From assembly GCF_003261585.1 (NCBI RefSeq), contig NZ_POVU01000004.1, forward strand, positions 186,001 to 250,000: a stretch of 64,000 nucleotides of DNA, given 5' to 3'. Positions 25,674 through 34,537 of this stretch are shown in pieces. The notes beneath the pieces are model-generated. The model worked only from the letters and a program-made list of their open reading frames with translations. It ran no database searches and was not told where the DNA came from. The translations under genes were made by a program, and so were the position numbers. Positions within the stretch are counted from its first letter, which is position 1. Each line of letters begins with the position of its first letter. Origin of the DNA: Acinetobacter sp. MB5. Its GTDB lineage: Bacteria > Pseudomonadota > Gammaproteobacteria > Pseudomonadales > Moraxellaceae.

Positions 25674-25737
25674 AATTTGGTATTTAAATAACCAATTCCA
25701 GTGATGATAATGTATCTAAAAATAAAAGGAATAAACT

Positions 25738-26376
25738 ATGTCTATGAAAGATTTTGCGCTTATATTTATGCATGATGAAACGCTTCGGATGCGATTAAAT
25801 TTAATCCTTCTTCAAATAGGAATAAAATCTGAGAACATCCGTTTCACTGATCACCTGAATTATAGTTATGATAAAGACAATCTGCTGATTTGCTTTTTGG
25901 ACTTAGACCATCCTAAGGGATATGATTTTTTATCAGATGTTCAAAAAAAAATTAAAAACATAAAAATATTAGCATTTTCCTCAAATGAAGAAGAAGAGAA
26001 TTTTATTAAATGTATTGACCAAGGCATATCAGGTTATATTCTTAAACACAAAAGTGACATCGAAATGATGATCGCAATTAAGAATTTTTTAGAAGGAGGG
26101 TTTCCGATTGACCCGATCATGGGACACAATCTGATTCATAAATTAAAAAATAAAATCATTAAAAATCAAAGTAATGAAAATAATTTAATTTCAAAAAGAG
26201 AATCTATTATTCTCAGACTCATTGCTTCTGGTCTAAGTAATCGAGAGATTTCAGATAAGCTCTGTATATCTATTCATACAGTTGAATGTCATCTTAAAAA
26301 TATATATAAAAAGTTATCTGTAAATACGAGAACAAAGGCAATGATTAAAGCAAAACAAATTGGAATTTTATCATAG
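25738..26376 (+). CDS. Orphan NarL/LuxR-type response regulator
   Basis: The 212-residue product has a receiver domain (residues 1 to about 120) with the phosphoacceptor Asp55 in CFLDLDHPKGYDF, Ser81/82 and Lys103 in GYILKHKS. A LuxR-type DNA-binding domain follows (about 150-212) with ISKRESIILRLIASGLSNRE and CISIHTVECHLKNIYKKL. The usual acidic pair near the start reads MHDE, so metal binding may be weak. No histidine kinase gene is nearby. It is divergent from the adhesin gene and very AT-rich like it, so it probably controls the adhesin (inference). AAAAGGA lies nine bases before ATG. Confidence 0.88.
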   Translation: MSMKDFALIFMHDETLRMRLNLILLQIGIKSENIRFTDHLNYSYDKDNLLICFLDLDHPKGYDFLSDVQKKIKNIKILAFSSNEEEENFIKCIDQGISGYILKHKSDIEMMIAIKNFLEGGFPIDPIMGHNLIHKLKNKIIKNQSNENNLISKRESIILRLIASGLSNREISDKLCISIHTVECHLKNIYKKLSVNTRTKAMIKAKQIGILS

Positions 26377-26379
26377 TTT

Positions 26380-26513
26380 AAATCCCTTATATTTATTAGT
26401 AGTATCTACTTTCATTATATTTAATTAACACATAAATTCCTTATTATTTTTAGTAGTATCTACTTTCACTATATTTAATTAGCACATAAATTCCTTATTA
26501 TTTTTAGTAGTAT
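26380..26513. repeat. 54-bp AT-rich tandem repeat, about 2.5 copies
   Basis: Copies start at 26380, 26434 and 26488 and share TTTTTAGTAGTATCTACTTT and ATATTTAATTA. The first two are nearly identical, and the third decays after 26 bases. It begins three bases after the regulator stop. Each unit contains AGTAGTATCTACTT, a partial dyad. Confidence 0.85.
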
Positions 26514-26619
26514 TTAATTTTATTAAATTATGAGTCCATACAATTAATAATATTTTTTATTTAAAAAAAATATTATATTTTAAATAGAAATTAAATTAGG
26601 ATGTATCCTCATCTGGCTT

Positions 26620-27130
26620 TGCAGAAAATCAACATGCAAACAATGTAATCCATAGACTGATAATTTCGTGCCAGCTTATCAAATCGGGCGGCTAATCTCG
26701 CAAAGATATTTTCAGCTAAATACCATAAGCGATATAAGTACTTATCAAATTTTAATTTTTCTCTTCGTATCTGACCCCATTTAAATGATAGGCAAAATAC
26801 ATTGCTTCATTGTCAAGATCCTGATTTTTTCTGAATCTTCACCTTTTTTATGTGTAATCAGATAATTCATCTAACCTATTTCAGAGTTCAACTGTCCTGC
26901 AACTTGGCTGGCATGGACTTCACTCCAGTGATTTTAAAATTAATCGATAATCCATACGCATCGGTTGCAAGAGGGACTTTGTAGTGCTTCCGCTTCTTGA
27001 TTGTGTCATTGCTCGCTTTGAACCATGCCGAGCGATACCTGCCTGATGCAAGGTACGTCCTTCCTGAATACCCATTCTTGATCCAATATACTTCGTAGTT
27101 TAAGAAAATATCCTACAGGTCCTACCGCCC
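26620..27130 (-). mobile_element. Decayed IS5-family transposase remnant
   Basis: The minus strand encodes broken pieces of an IS5-type DDE transposase. One is NDTIKKRKHYKVPLATDAYG (about 26950-27015). Further downstream is the characteristic C-terminal AENIFARLAARFDKLARNYQ (about 26640-26700). Stops and frame changes separate them and no open frame spans the element. I could not find terminal inverted repeats or target duplications. The element marks the edge of the AT-rich adhesin island. Flanking 26514-26619 and 27131-27288 show nothing else. Confidence 0.75.
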
Positions 27131-27288
27131 CAAGGATTAGCGATTGTATGCCGTTTGCTGAGGACAAAATTCTTCATAAATTCACACGATGAGCGCTGGT
27201 GCATAATTTCTATAAGACGCTATCTAGGATATTTCTACTGTAAAACTATACCGATATTTGCCACACTGAAAATTATTTAATCAGAACA

Positions 27289-27324
27289 AAAAAGCCTGAG
27301 CGACCAACATCACTCAGGCTTTTT
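27289..27324. terminator. Terminator after the TerD-family cluster
   Basis: AAAAAGCCTGAG / CTCAGGCTTTTT with a short loop, flanked by A and T runs, lies 23 bases past the last ter-like stop. It works in both directions. Confidence 0.88.
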
Positions 27325-27346
27325 AAAATCATTCTATTTTTTGATT

Positions 27347-27931
27347 TTAAAGATAATTCACCACATGTGGCACGATGTCATGCAAGGTACGACCATTACA
27401 GGTTTCACCGAGTGCCGACATTTTCCATGCACCGTCATGGCGATAGACTTTGGCAATAATCAGCGCGGTATAGTTGCCTTTTGCAGACAAGTTATAGTGT
27501 GCGATTTGCTGATTGGTACTCTGATCGACCAAACGACAGAAGGCATTTTCCACTTTTTCAAAGGTTTGCCCACGGAAACTACTAATGGTAAACACAATAG
27601 ATTGAACATTGCTTGGCACTTGGCTCAAATCCACATGTACGACTTCGTCATCGCCATCGCCTGCACCTGTCAAGTTATCGCCTGAATGCACAATACTGCC
27701 GTCACGGCTACGCAATTGCCCAAAATAGACATTGTCGACTTGGCGTTTATTGGCATCGAAGGTGATCGCTGAAACATCCAGATCAATGCTTTTATTGCCT
27801 CCACCAAACATACCAAACAAACCACCACTTTTAGCAACGTCCCAACCTGCACCTAAAAAGATTTTAGATAAGCTGGAACCGTCTTGTTTTTCTAGTGAGA
27901 TTTTCTGACCTTTAACTAAGCTAATGCTCAT
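27347..27931 (-). CDS. TerD-family protein
   Basis: The 194-residue product has a TerD domain: an N-terminal strand LVKGQKISLEKQDGSSL, SIDLDVSAITFDANKRQVD (calcium-binding Asp cluster), [20 protein letters not shown] and a C-terminal ALIIAKVYRHDGAWKMSALG. It is the last gene of the cluster. The Gly-rich insertion KSGGLFGMFGGGNKS sets it apart from the two closer TerD paralogues. TerD proteins bind calcium and protect against tellurite and membrane stress, probably as part of a surface-sensing complex on the inner membrane. Confidence 0.88.
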   Translation of the reverse strand: MSISLVKGQKISLEKQDGSSLSKIFLGAGWDVAKSGGLFGMFGGGNKSIDLDVSAITFDANKRQVDNVYFGQLRSRDGSIVHSGDNLTGAGDGDDEVVHVDLSQVPSNVQSIVFTISSFRGQTFEKVENAFCRLVDQSTNQQIAHYNLSAKGNYTALIIAKVYRHDGAWKMSALGETCNGRTLHDIVPHVVNYL

Positions 27932-27944
27932 TTTTTTTCCTATT

Positions 27945-28661
27945 TTATGATCGTTGGCCTAAATTAAGTACTGACGCCAACCAAGTAATATAACTGTTGC
28001 GATTTCTCGAACAGATGATGACTTTACCATAGCCCTGAAACTTCAAAACCATGCCTTCGCCACTGGTGACACTATTTAACAAATTCCCCAACATGCCACG
28101 ATTTCGGGAACTTGGCATGCCAATGTTGTAGCTAAGCGATGAATCCCACGCCACGACATGCCCATTATCAATCACGGTTTCACCATTTTGCGGATTGACC
28201 TCAACTTCCATCAGCGTACCGCAACCTGAAATACACAGTTGCCCTTGCCCAGAAGTTTCCATCACTACAAAACCGCCATTGTCCCCAAACAGGCTACCGC
28301 CCAAGTTAGTCTGGACTTTAGCTTTGACATTGACCTGTTCGGTCGAGGCCACAAATGCACCGTCAGACAGTACATATTGCTGCTGACCAATATTTAAGAT
28401 TTGCATGTCACCATCAAGGTTTGGAGACAATAAACATTCACCCGCACCAAACGACGCTTTAATTTCTTGCTGGAATAAAGATTCACCTGTGGTGAATTTA
28501 CGCATCACGGACTGAAACAACCCTCCACGTAACTGGCCGCCCAACTCTAAGTTAGACTCCATCATCACCATGGCATCCGATTCACAGTAGATCTTTTCAC
28601 CCTGACGCATTGAGACATGTAAAAATGGTTCAGGGCTACCGACCAGATTAAATTCAGCCAT
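27945..28661 (-). CDS. AIM24/TIGR00266-family protein
   Basis: The 238-residue beta-rich protein has the family pattern PEPFLHVSMRQGEKIYCESD, GECLLSPNLDGDMQI and GQGQLCISGCGTLMEVEVNP, ending in a hydrophobic SYITWLASVLN. Members occur with TerD genes but the biochemical role is unknown; the mitochondrial relative is a membrane-organising protein. It lies between two ter-like genes with gaps of 12-13 bases, so it is part of the same operon. Confidence 0.85.
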   Translation of the reverse strand: MAEFNLVGSPEPFLHVSMRQGEKIYCESDAMVMMESNLELGGQLRGGLFQSVMRKFTTGESLFQQEIKASFGAGECLLSPNLDGDMQILNIGQQQYVLSDGAFVASTEQVNVKAKVQTNLGGSLFGDNGGFVVMETSGQGQLCISGCGTLMEVEVNPQNGETVIDNGHVVAWDSSLSYNIGMPSSRNRGMLGNLLNSVTSGEGMVLKFQGYGKVIICSRNRNSYITWLASVLNLGQRS

Positions 28662-28673
28662 CTTGTGATCCTC

Positions 28674-29957
28674 TTAATTTAAAATTTGTTTGGCTTTGGC
28701 TTGTTCCAGCCATTGTGGAAATTCTTGCAGCATCAGGTCGTAGAGTTCACTTTCAGGCAGGCTTTGCAAATGATCAATCGCAAAGAAATTGCAGTTGTCT
28801 ACGACCCGATCGGTCAGCGTATCGAGCTTTTCCAAGACTCCATAACCCCGTCCACCAATCCCGATAAACTGCCAGAAAATCGGCTGATTGGAGTTTTCAC
28901 GCAGCAAGCGTTTGATCTGAGCCGCACTGCCCACACCGCCATCGGAAATAAATACGATATAAACAGGTAAATCACTCGGCTGTTCTTTCAGGAAATATTG
29001 CACCACATCCTGTATCACCGCAGGTTCATTGTTGATACACGCACCTGCCTGCCATTTTTTATAACCGCCCTGTTCTTGGTTAATAAAATCGTGCAGGTTG
29101 TCCAGCGATACATCACTTAAACGTAAGGGACGTTCGGCAAATGCCCAACATTCAAAATTGGCATCATCATCAAAATTGACCGCCAGTGGCATCACCCGAT
29201 CCAGCACACGCTGCACATCACCACGGCGATACTGACCCAGCATTGAACCTGAATAATCCAGTACCAAAGCCACTCGTGCCTTCACGCCGATGAGCTGATT
29301 TTTTTCCAGACTAATCAGAGACTTTTTGGTTAAGTCGAGCAGTTGTGGCGCAGTCGCCTGAATTTTATCGAGCACCACTTTTTTACGCAGATCGACGGTT
29401 GAAATGGTCGGCGTTTTAGGCGGTGTCGGAGCCGCACTGACTTCAGCGCCAAAGTGTTCCACCAAGGTCTGTAAACCACCACCAAAGCCCTGACCAATCG
29501 CAGCCAGACGCCATAAATCATTTTTAAAATAGATTTCAATCAACATCAAAGCTTTTTCTTGGCGAAAGCTGCTACCAAGCAGGCGGTAACTGGCAACGAC
29601 TTCAGACTTGCTGTTAATCAGCTCCACCACACCACTTTGAATATCGTGCATGCTGAGCTGTGGATTGTCCAATGTGGCACAGAACACCAGACGGGAAACG
29701 GTGTTGGGATTGGTTTTGGCTAAATCAATTTGAAACTCATGAATACTGCCTGCCTGACTATAACGAACCTCTTTGTTTGGCGAACTCGGCTGATTATAGA
29801 ACACCATGTAATCATCATGAATCAGTCGATCCCGCTGGTCTAAAGCAAAACAGGACAGATCAAGGTGATGTGGGGTATTGAATTGAACGCGTATACGAAA
29901 TTGCTGTTGTTCGAATAAGTTTTTCAGCGGGAGCTTTTGCCCTGAGATGAGTTCCAT
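28674..29957 (-). CDS. TerD-like plus von Willebrand A domain protein (TerF-like)
   Basis: The 427-residue product has an N-terminal TerD-like domain (residues 1 to about 175, ending EIYFKNDLWRLAAIGQGFGG) and a C-terminal VWA domain (about 220-420). The MIDAS motif DYSGSMLG is intact, as are the later VFISDGGVGSAAQ and FIGIGGRGYGVLEKL. VWA domains bind metal-dependent partners, and TerF-type proteins link TerD modules to other complex members. It starts 94 bases after the upstream terD-like stop. Confidence 0.88.
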   Translation of the reverse strand: MELISGQKLPLKNLFEQQQFRIRVQFNTPHHLDLSCFALDQRDRLIHDDYMVFYNQPSSPNKEVRYSQAGSIHEFQIDLAKTNPNTVSRLVFCATLDNPQLSMHDIQSGVVELINSKSEVVASYRLLGSSFRQEKALMLIEIYFKNDLWRLAAIGQGFGGGLQTLVEHFGAEVSAAPTPPKTPTISTVDLRKKVVLDKIQATAPQLLDLTKKSLISLEKNQLIGVKARVALVLDYSGSMLGQYRRGDVQRVLDRVMPLAVNFDDDANFECWAFAERPLRLSDVSLDNLHDFINQEQGGYKKWQAGACINNEPAVIQDVVQYFLKEQPSDLPVYIVFISDGGVGSAAQIKRLLRENSNQPIFWQFIGIGGRGYGVLEKLDTLTDRVVDNCNFFAIDHLQSLPESELYDLMLQEFPQWLEQAKAKQILN

Positions 29958-30051
29958 GTGTATTGGTCTTGTCGATTAGCACTTGAAAAACTGCGGCTAG
30001 ACAGTCTTTCAAGTGCTAAAAGATTGCTCTTTTAGCACCGTGACAGCGTGG

Positions 30052-30630
30052 TTATACCGCTACGCCATAGCTCGCAGCCAATGCGCCCAAACCGCCATTG
30101 AAGCCCTGACCAACAGCTTTGAATTTCCACTCACCGTTGTGACGGTACAATTCACCAAAAATCATTGCAGTTTCTGTGCTGCCATCTTCTGACAAGTCAA
30201 AACGTGCCACTTCTTCGTTGGAATTGTCTTTGTTCAAGACACGGATATAAGCCTTGTCGACCTGACCAAAGTTTTGACCGTTTTGCTGACCTTCGTGAAT
30301 GTTCACCGCAAAAATCACTTTTGCCACATCCGCAGGCACTTTGCCTAAATTAACCGATACAGTTTCATCATCGCCATCGCCTTCACCAGTACGGTTGTCA
30401 CCGTTGTGAACCACTGAGCCACAGTCTGACTGTTTTTGGTTAAAGAAAATAAAGTCGGCATCACGACGAACTTTACCACTTTCACTGACAAGGAATGCCA
30501 CAGCATCAAGGTCAAATGCCTTACCATCAGTCACACGCGGGTTCCAGCCCAAACCAAGATCAACAAGGTTCATGCTCGGTGCGGTTTTCGATAAGTTAAT
30601 GTTGCCGCCTTTAGACAAGTTAATTGCCAT
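30052..30630 (-). CDS. TerD-family protein
   Basis: The 192-residue canonical TerD/TerE-type protein has [20 protein letters not shown] at the start, GWNPR...[37 protein letters not shown] and a tail [20 protein letters not shown]. The acidic clusters fit calcium binding. It is close in sequence to the copy at 30933-31508, from which a DUF475 gene remnant separates it, so the two look like a duplication. Confidence 0.92.
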   Translation of the reverse strand: MAINLSKGGNINLSKTAPSMNLVDLGLGWNPRVTDGKAFDLDAVAFLVSESGKVRRDADFIFFNQKQSDCGSVVHNGDNRTGEGDGDDETVSVNLGKVPADVAKVIFAVNIHEGQQNGQNFGQVDKAYIRVLNKDNSNEEVARFDLSEDGSTETAMIFGELYRHNGEWKFKAVGQGFNGGLGALAASYGVAV

Positions 30631-30663
30631 GATTTAAATTTCCTTCTGCTGTATCAAATTAAA

Positions 30664-30903
30664 TTACTGTTGTTTTTTGCTATAAGAGATCGAAGATAAA
30701 ACTGCCCAGACAATCAAGGCAATCCCGATCAAACCAGTGACCACTTCAGGCACATGCACACCCGTACCACTCGCGAGCATAATCAATGCCAGCGCGCCAA
30801 TCGCATAGTGTGCACCATGCTCTAAAAATATATAGGCATCCAACGTGCCTTTTTCAACTAGGCAAATGGTCAGTGATCGAACAAACATCGCGCCGATCAC
30901 CAA
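30664..30903 (-). pseudogene. C-terminal remnant of a DUF475 membrane protein gene
   Basis: About 80 residues remain, with VIGAMFVRSLTICLVEKGTL, EHGAHYAIGALALI and PEVVTGLIGIALI. These match the C-terminal quarter of DUF475 (TerC-like) membrane proteins, whose full length is roughly 340-370 residues. An in-frame TGA precedes the fragment, and the next gene's stop lies about 30 bases upstream, so there is no room for the rest. A GTG at 30903 could start translation of the fragment, but function is unlikely. Confidence 0.78.
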
Positions 30904-30932
30904 ACCGAAAATGCTTCATGTAGCCTGTTCAG

Positions 30933-31508
30933 TTAGATATTGATGCCATATTGATGGCACATCATGCGTAGACCACCTGCATAACCTTGCCCAACTGCAC
31001 GGAACTTCCATTCGCCGTTGTGACGATACAACTCACCAAACACCATTGCGGTTTCAGTTGAATAATCTTCATTTAAGTCGAAACGCACAATCTCATGTTG
31101 TGAAGCATTATTTACGATGCGGATAAAAGCATTTTGCACCTGACCGAAGTTTTGGCGACGCGCTTCTGCATCGTGAATGGTCACGGTAAAAATGATTTTT
31201 TGTACATCGGCAGGTAAACGGGTTAAATCAATTTTTAAGCTTTCATCATCGCCATCACCCGCACCTGTGCGGTTGTCGCCAGTGTGTTCGACTGAACCTT
31301 CAGGTGAACGCGGTTGGTTATAAAAGATAAAATCGTGTTCGCCACGTACTTTGTCGTTCGCACCCAATAAAAATGCCGAAGCATCCAAATCAAAGTCCAC
31401 GCCATCGGTTGCACGTGCATCCCAGCCCAAACCCACAAGTACTTGAGTCAATGACGGATCAGTTTTGCTGAGTGAAAGATTGCCGCCTTTATTTAATGTA
31501 ATGGCCAT
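30933..31508 (-). CDS. TerD-family protein
   Basis: The 191-residue product starts [20 protein letters not shown]. It has [20 protein letters not shown] with the acidic calcium-site cluster, [20 protein letters not shown], and ends [20 protein letters not shown]. It is the second gene of the operon, 23 bases after the terA-like gene, and shares most motifs with the paralogue downstream of the DUF475 scar. Confidence 0.92.
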   Translation of the reverse strand: MAITLNKGGNLSLSKTDPSLTQVLVGLGWDARATDGVDFDLDASAFLLGANDKVRGEHDFIFYNQPRSPEGSVEHTGDNRTGAGDGDDESLKIDLTRLPADVQKIIFTVTIHDAEARRQNFGQVQNAFIRIVNNASQHEIVRFDLNEDYSTETAMVFGELYRHNGEWKFRAVGQGYAGGLRMMCHQYGINI

Positions 31509-31531
31509 TTTATTGTTTCCTCTAATTTCAA

Positions 31532-32812
31532 CTATTTACGCCCGACCGTCCATCTAAAGCCAAAGCCATAGTGTTCATCGAGCTTTTGCTGGTCATGAAA
31601 ATATTGCACTTGGCGGTTGGCCTGAATTTGCCCACCGACATTTTTTAATTCCACAATGGCACAGGTATTGAGGTAGCCGCCTTCATTGACAGGCACTTCA
31701 ATCGGAGGCTGATTGGGAAGCTTCATGTTTACAATAGCATCGGTTGCCGCCCAGTTTGCTGCGCCTTCGTAAATATATGTATAAATAACAATACGTTTAA
31801 TCTGATCCCAATGTTCACCATTGATCCACAGATTTTCACCATTTAAGGCTGAGCCTGTGCGGTCATCGCCTTGCAACTCGGCATAAGGCGATTTTTCATA
31901 ACTGCCAAAACGGTTACCCAGTGCCTGAATAATATGAATCGCGCCATTTTGCATCTCAATCATCGCACCCAAGTCCAGATCGACCGATTGCGAAGCACTG
32001 AGTTTACGGAAGAAACTCTTGCTGCGATCTCCCCCTGAGCGGTTCCAGTTCAGATTTACCTCAATCTTGCCAAACGAACCATTGTGCTTGGTCAGGTTAA
32101 TCGATGAATTGGGTTTATCTAAACGAATCTTGGACAAATTAATCGAACTGGGTGGCGGTGTCGGTTGGGCATTTGGCGTGGCTGTGGTCGAACTGACAGG
32201 CTGACCAAAAATATTCTGATTGCTGCTTGGGTTTGAACTTGGTGGCGCAGCGCTCGGACTTGGCTGTGGTGCAGGCGCCGCCGATGGTTCAGCCACATCG
32301 ACACCAAAATTTTCTGCCAGTGGTTTTAAACCACCGTTAAAGCCCTGATCGACAAAACGATATTTCCAGCGACCATTGTGGTTATACACTTCCGCCAAAA
32401 TCAGTGCCTTTTCTGTTTTGCTCTGAGTATTGATCTCGGATGTTGCAACCACATGACCATCGCTGAGTAAATCAATGCTGAGTTGCTGCACATCGCGAAT
32501 GTGCGCGGACTCATTGAGCGTGGCACAAATCGCGATCTTACCAATGGCACTGTCGAGCAATGTGGTATTGATACGAATGCGGGTTACAACATCGGGTTTG
32601 CTCCCCACTTCAAACAATTGCACACTTTGATTTGGAGTTTGGGTTTGTCCATAGAAAATCATGTCGGCATCGCCACGGACTTTTTGCGTGGTCTGCGCCA
32701 GCAGGTAGGCAGTAATGTCTAGATCTATGGCTTGGGGAATACGCGCTCGGATTACAAGCTCGACTGACGGGGTCGCTAAAACCGTATTTGCACCTGCAAT
32801 AAGCTGCTGCAT
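31532..32812 (-). CDS. TerA-like protein with two TerD-type domains
   Basis: The 426-residue product has an N-terminal TerD-like domain (about 1-180, ending [20 protein letters not shown]). A low-complexity Pro/Ser/Gln linker follows (about 185-230). The C-terminal domain (about 235-420) has [37 protein letters not shown] and [20 protein letters not shown], typical of TerA. It is the first gene of the cluster, with AAAGGTG before ATG 32812 and a palindromic repeat about 64 bases further upstream. It probably scaffolds the other TerD proteins at the membrane. Confidence 0.87.
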   Translation of the reverse strand: MQQLIAGANTVLATPSVELVIRARIPQAIDLDITAYLLAQTTQKVRGDADMIFYGQTQTPNQSVQLFEVGSKPDVVTRIRINTTLLDSAIGKIAICATLNESAHIRDVQQLSIDLLSDGHVVATSEINTQSKTEKALILAEVYNHNGRWKYRFVDQGFNGGLKPLAENFGVDVAEPSAAPAPQPSPSAAPPSSNPSSNQNIFGQPVSSTTATPNAQPTPPPSSINLSKIRLDKPNSSINLTKHNGSFGKIEVNLNWNRSGGDRSKSFFRKLSASQSVDLDLGAMIEMQNGAIHIIQALGNRFGSYEKSPYAELQGDDRTGSALNGENLWINGEHWDQIKRIVIYTYIYEGAANWAATDAIVNMKLPNQPPIEVPVNEGGYLNTCAIVELKNVGGQIQANRQVQYFHDQQKLDEHYGFGFRWTVGRK

Positions 32813-32875
32813 GATACACCTTTAAAAATAGGTTCGATTTGATATCTAAACAAAATAAGCTTCTGACTTTTGAAT

Positions 32876-32953
32876 AAGCGACTTTCATTGTTGATTTTCT
32901 TTCTCCCTCTGGGAGAAAAACCAAGAGGGTGTAAATAGCGATGAAAGCAGCTT
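32876..32953. repeat. 78-bp palindromic intergenic element, copy B
   Basis: It shares TTTCTCCCTCTGGGAGAAA, AAGAGGGTGTAAATA and CGATGAAAG with the copy at 57174-57250. Outer arms are imperfect (AAGCGACTTTCAT against ATGAAAGCAGCTT). It lies 64 bases before the terA-like start, inside the likely promoter region. The rest of 32954-33060 shows nothing. Confidence 0.8.
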
Positions 32954-33062
32954 CATGTAAATCTTTATAGAAAAACAATACTTTATATAGACTTTAATTA
33001 TAAAGAGCGATTTTATTTATATCACAGATTCAGGATCAATTCTCTCAATCATCTGCAATAAA

Positions 33063-33096
33063 AAATACACCCCCAAAGTTGTCATAACTTTGAGGG
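33063..33096 (-). terminator. Terminator after the racemase gene
   Basis: The minus-strand stem CCCTCAAAGTT / AACTTTGGGGG with a five-base loop is followed by TGTATTTTTTATT, 42 bases past the racemase stop. Confidence 0.8.
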
Positions 33097-33137
33097 TCTA
33101 TGGGTAGAAATATGTATTAAATTAATTCAATGCAGCG

Positions 33138-34370
33138 TTAATACCGAACCGCGACTTTCGGGTTGGAGTTCCCCCATATCGTGTAGACATCGGCAAGTAG
33201 CGCACCATTATATTCTTCAAGATCACTTTGCTTGACTTCGACATTGCCTTGTCGTCCGAACAGGATCACTTCATCTTCAGCACGAATATCTGGAAAATCA
33301 GTGACATCCACCATGGTCGTGTTCATGGAAGTTCGTCCAACCACAGGCACTTTATGCCCACGAATCAACACATACGCCTTGTTACTAAAAGCACGGCGAT
33401 AACCGTCCGAGTAACCTACAGGCAAGTTTGCCAAGTACGAGTCACGCTTTAAAGTATAGGTCTGGTCGTAACCCACTGTTGTGCCTTTGGCATAATGATT
33501 GACGGTTGCGACTTGGGTCTTGAAGCTCATGATTTTTTGGTATTCGGTGCGCTCAGGAATGCTGTCTCCATACAACACACCACCTGCCCGTACCATATCC
33601 AGATGTGACTCAGGCACAGTCAAGGTCGCAAAGGAATTGGCGGTGTGTAAAGTCAACTGCTTACGGTCGAGTTTGGCGGTATGAATCAGCCAGTTGGTTT
33701 GTGCATTGAAAATCGCCAAATGTTCACGCACATAGTTTTGATCTTCCACCGCATAATGACTCATGATGCCGACCAGTTTTAAATGCGGCAATTTGGTCAT
33801 GGCAAGTGCCTGCTTCTTGGCTTCAGGCATTTGCAAATCTAAACCGTTACGATCCATACCGCCTGAGTTCAACGCCAAATGATAGGCCAAAGTCAGATTT
33901 TGCTGCGCTGCCCATTGAGATAAGCGCTGTGCCTGTTCAAAGTTCCCCAATAACTCTTCAACATGCAGCGATGCGGCATTTTGAATCTCATGATCAGTGG
34001 CGGCACGCAAGCGCAAAATGCGTCCTGTATAACCACTTTGACGCACCGTTGCGGCTTCGGCATTACTGGTGATTCCGACGCAAGGCACATTCAGTTTGAT
34101 AATGCTCGGCATCAGTAAAGCAATGCCATGCCCATAGGCATCGGCTTTCATTACTGCACAAATTTGGCTTTTGTCGTGTAACTGCTGATGTAAAGTCTGA
34201 ATATTTTGCTCAAAGGCCTGTACGTTAATTTCCACCCATGCATTGGCTTGTGGCGCGATGGTTTGCTGTGCGGAAATCTGATTGGTCAACGGTAAGGCTG
34301 CGAGGACAGGTTGCAGGCTAGAACAGGCAAACCCAAGCATTAACGTCAGTTGTGCAATTTTTTTGTTCAT
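33138..34370 (-). CDS. Secreted alanine-racemase-fold amino acid racemase
   Basis: The 410-residue product has a fold-type III alanine racemase domain preceded by a signal peptide (MNKKIAQLTLMLGFACSSLQ, cleavage near LAALP). The PLP lysine is Lys75 in CAVMKADAYGHG. The second catalytic region VGYDQTYTLKRD holds the Tyr, and MSFKTQVATVNHYAKGTTVG matches the broad-spectrum racemase (Bsr/RacK) pattern. Such periplasmic enzymes make D-Lys, D-Arg and others that enter peptidoglycan. It lies beside a D-amino-acid-type permease gene and the arginine catabolic genes, so basic amino acids are plausible substrates. Confidence 0.88.
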   Translation of the reverse strand: MNKKIAQLTLMLGFACSSLQPVLAALPLTNQISAQQTIAPQANAWVEINVQAFEQNIQTLHQQLHDKSQICAVMKADAYGHGIALLMPSIIKLNVPCVGITSNAEAATVRQSGYTGRILRLRAATDHEIQNAASLHVEELLGNFEQAQRLSQWAAQQNLTLAYHLALNSGGMDRNGLDLQMPEAKKQALAMTKLPHLKLVGIMSHYAVEDQNYVREHLAIFNAQTNWLIHTAKLDRKQLTLHTANSFATLTVPESHLDMVRAGGVLYGDSIPERTEYQKIMSFKTQVATVNHYAKGTTVGYDQTYTLKRDSYLANLPVGYSDGYRRAFSNKAYVLIRGHKVPVVGRTSMNTTMVDVTDFPDIRAEDEVILFGRQGNVEVKQSDLEEYNGALLADVYTIWGNSNPKVAVRY

Positions 34371-34537
34371 GATGATGTTCCCGTAAATAATAAATTTTTT
34401 TAATAGATTGATTTTGTTATCCCCACCCCGTGCAAAACCGAGTCAGGTGTATTGCTGATGAATATTGATATTTTTAGGGGAAGCAACTGCCCATCTCCCC
34501 CGAAACAAGGCAGTTGCTGATGGTTCGGTTTTATTTT

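Noticed and set aside
26380..26513. Possible CRISPR-like array
   Set aside because: The units are contiguous 54-bp tandem copies without unique spacers, and no cas genes are present.
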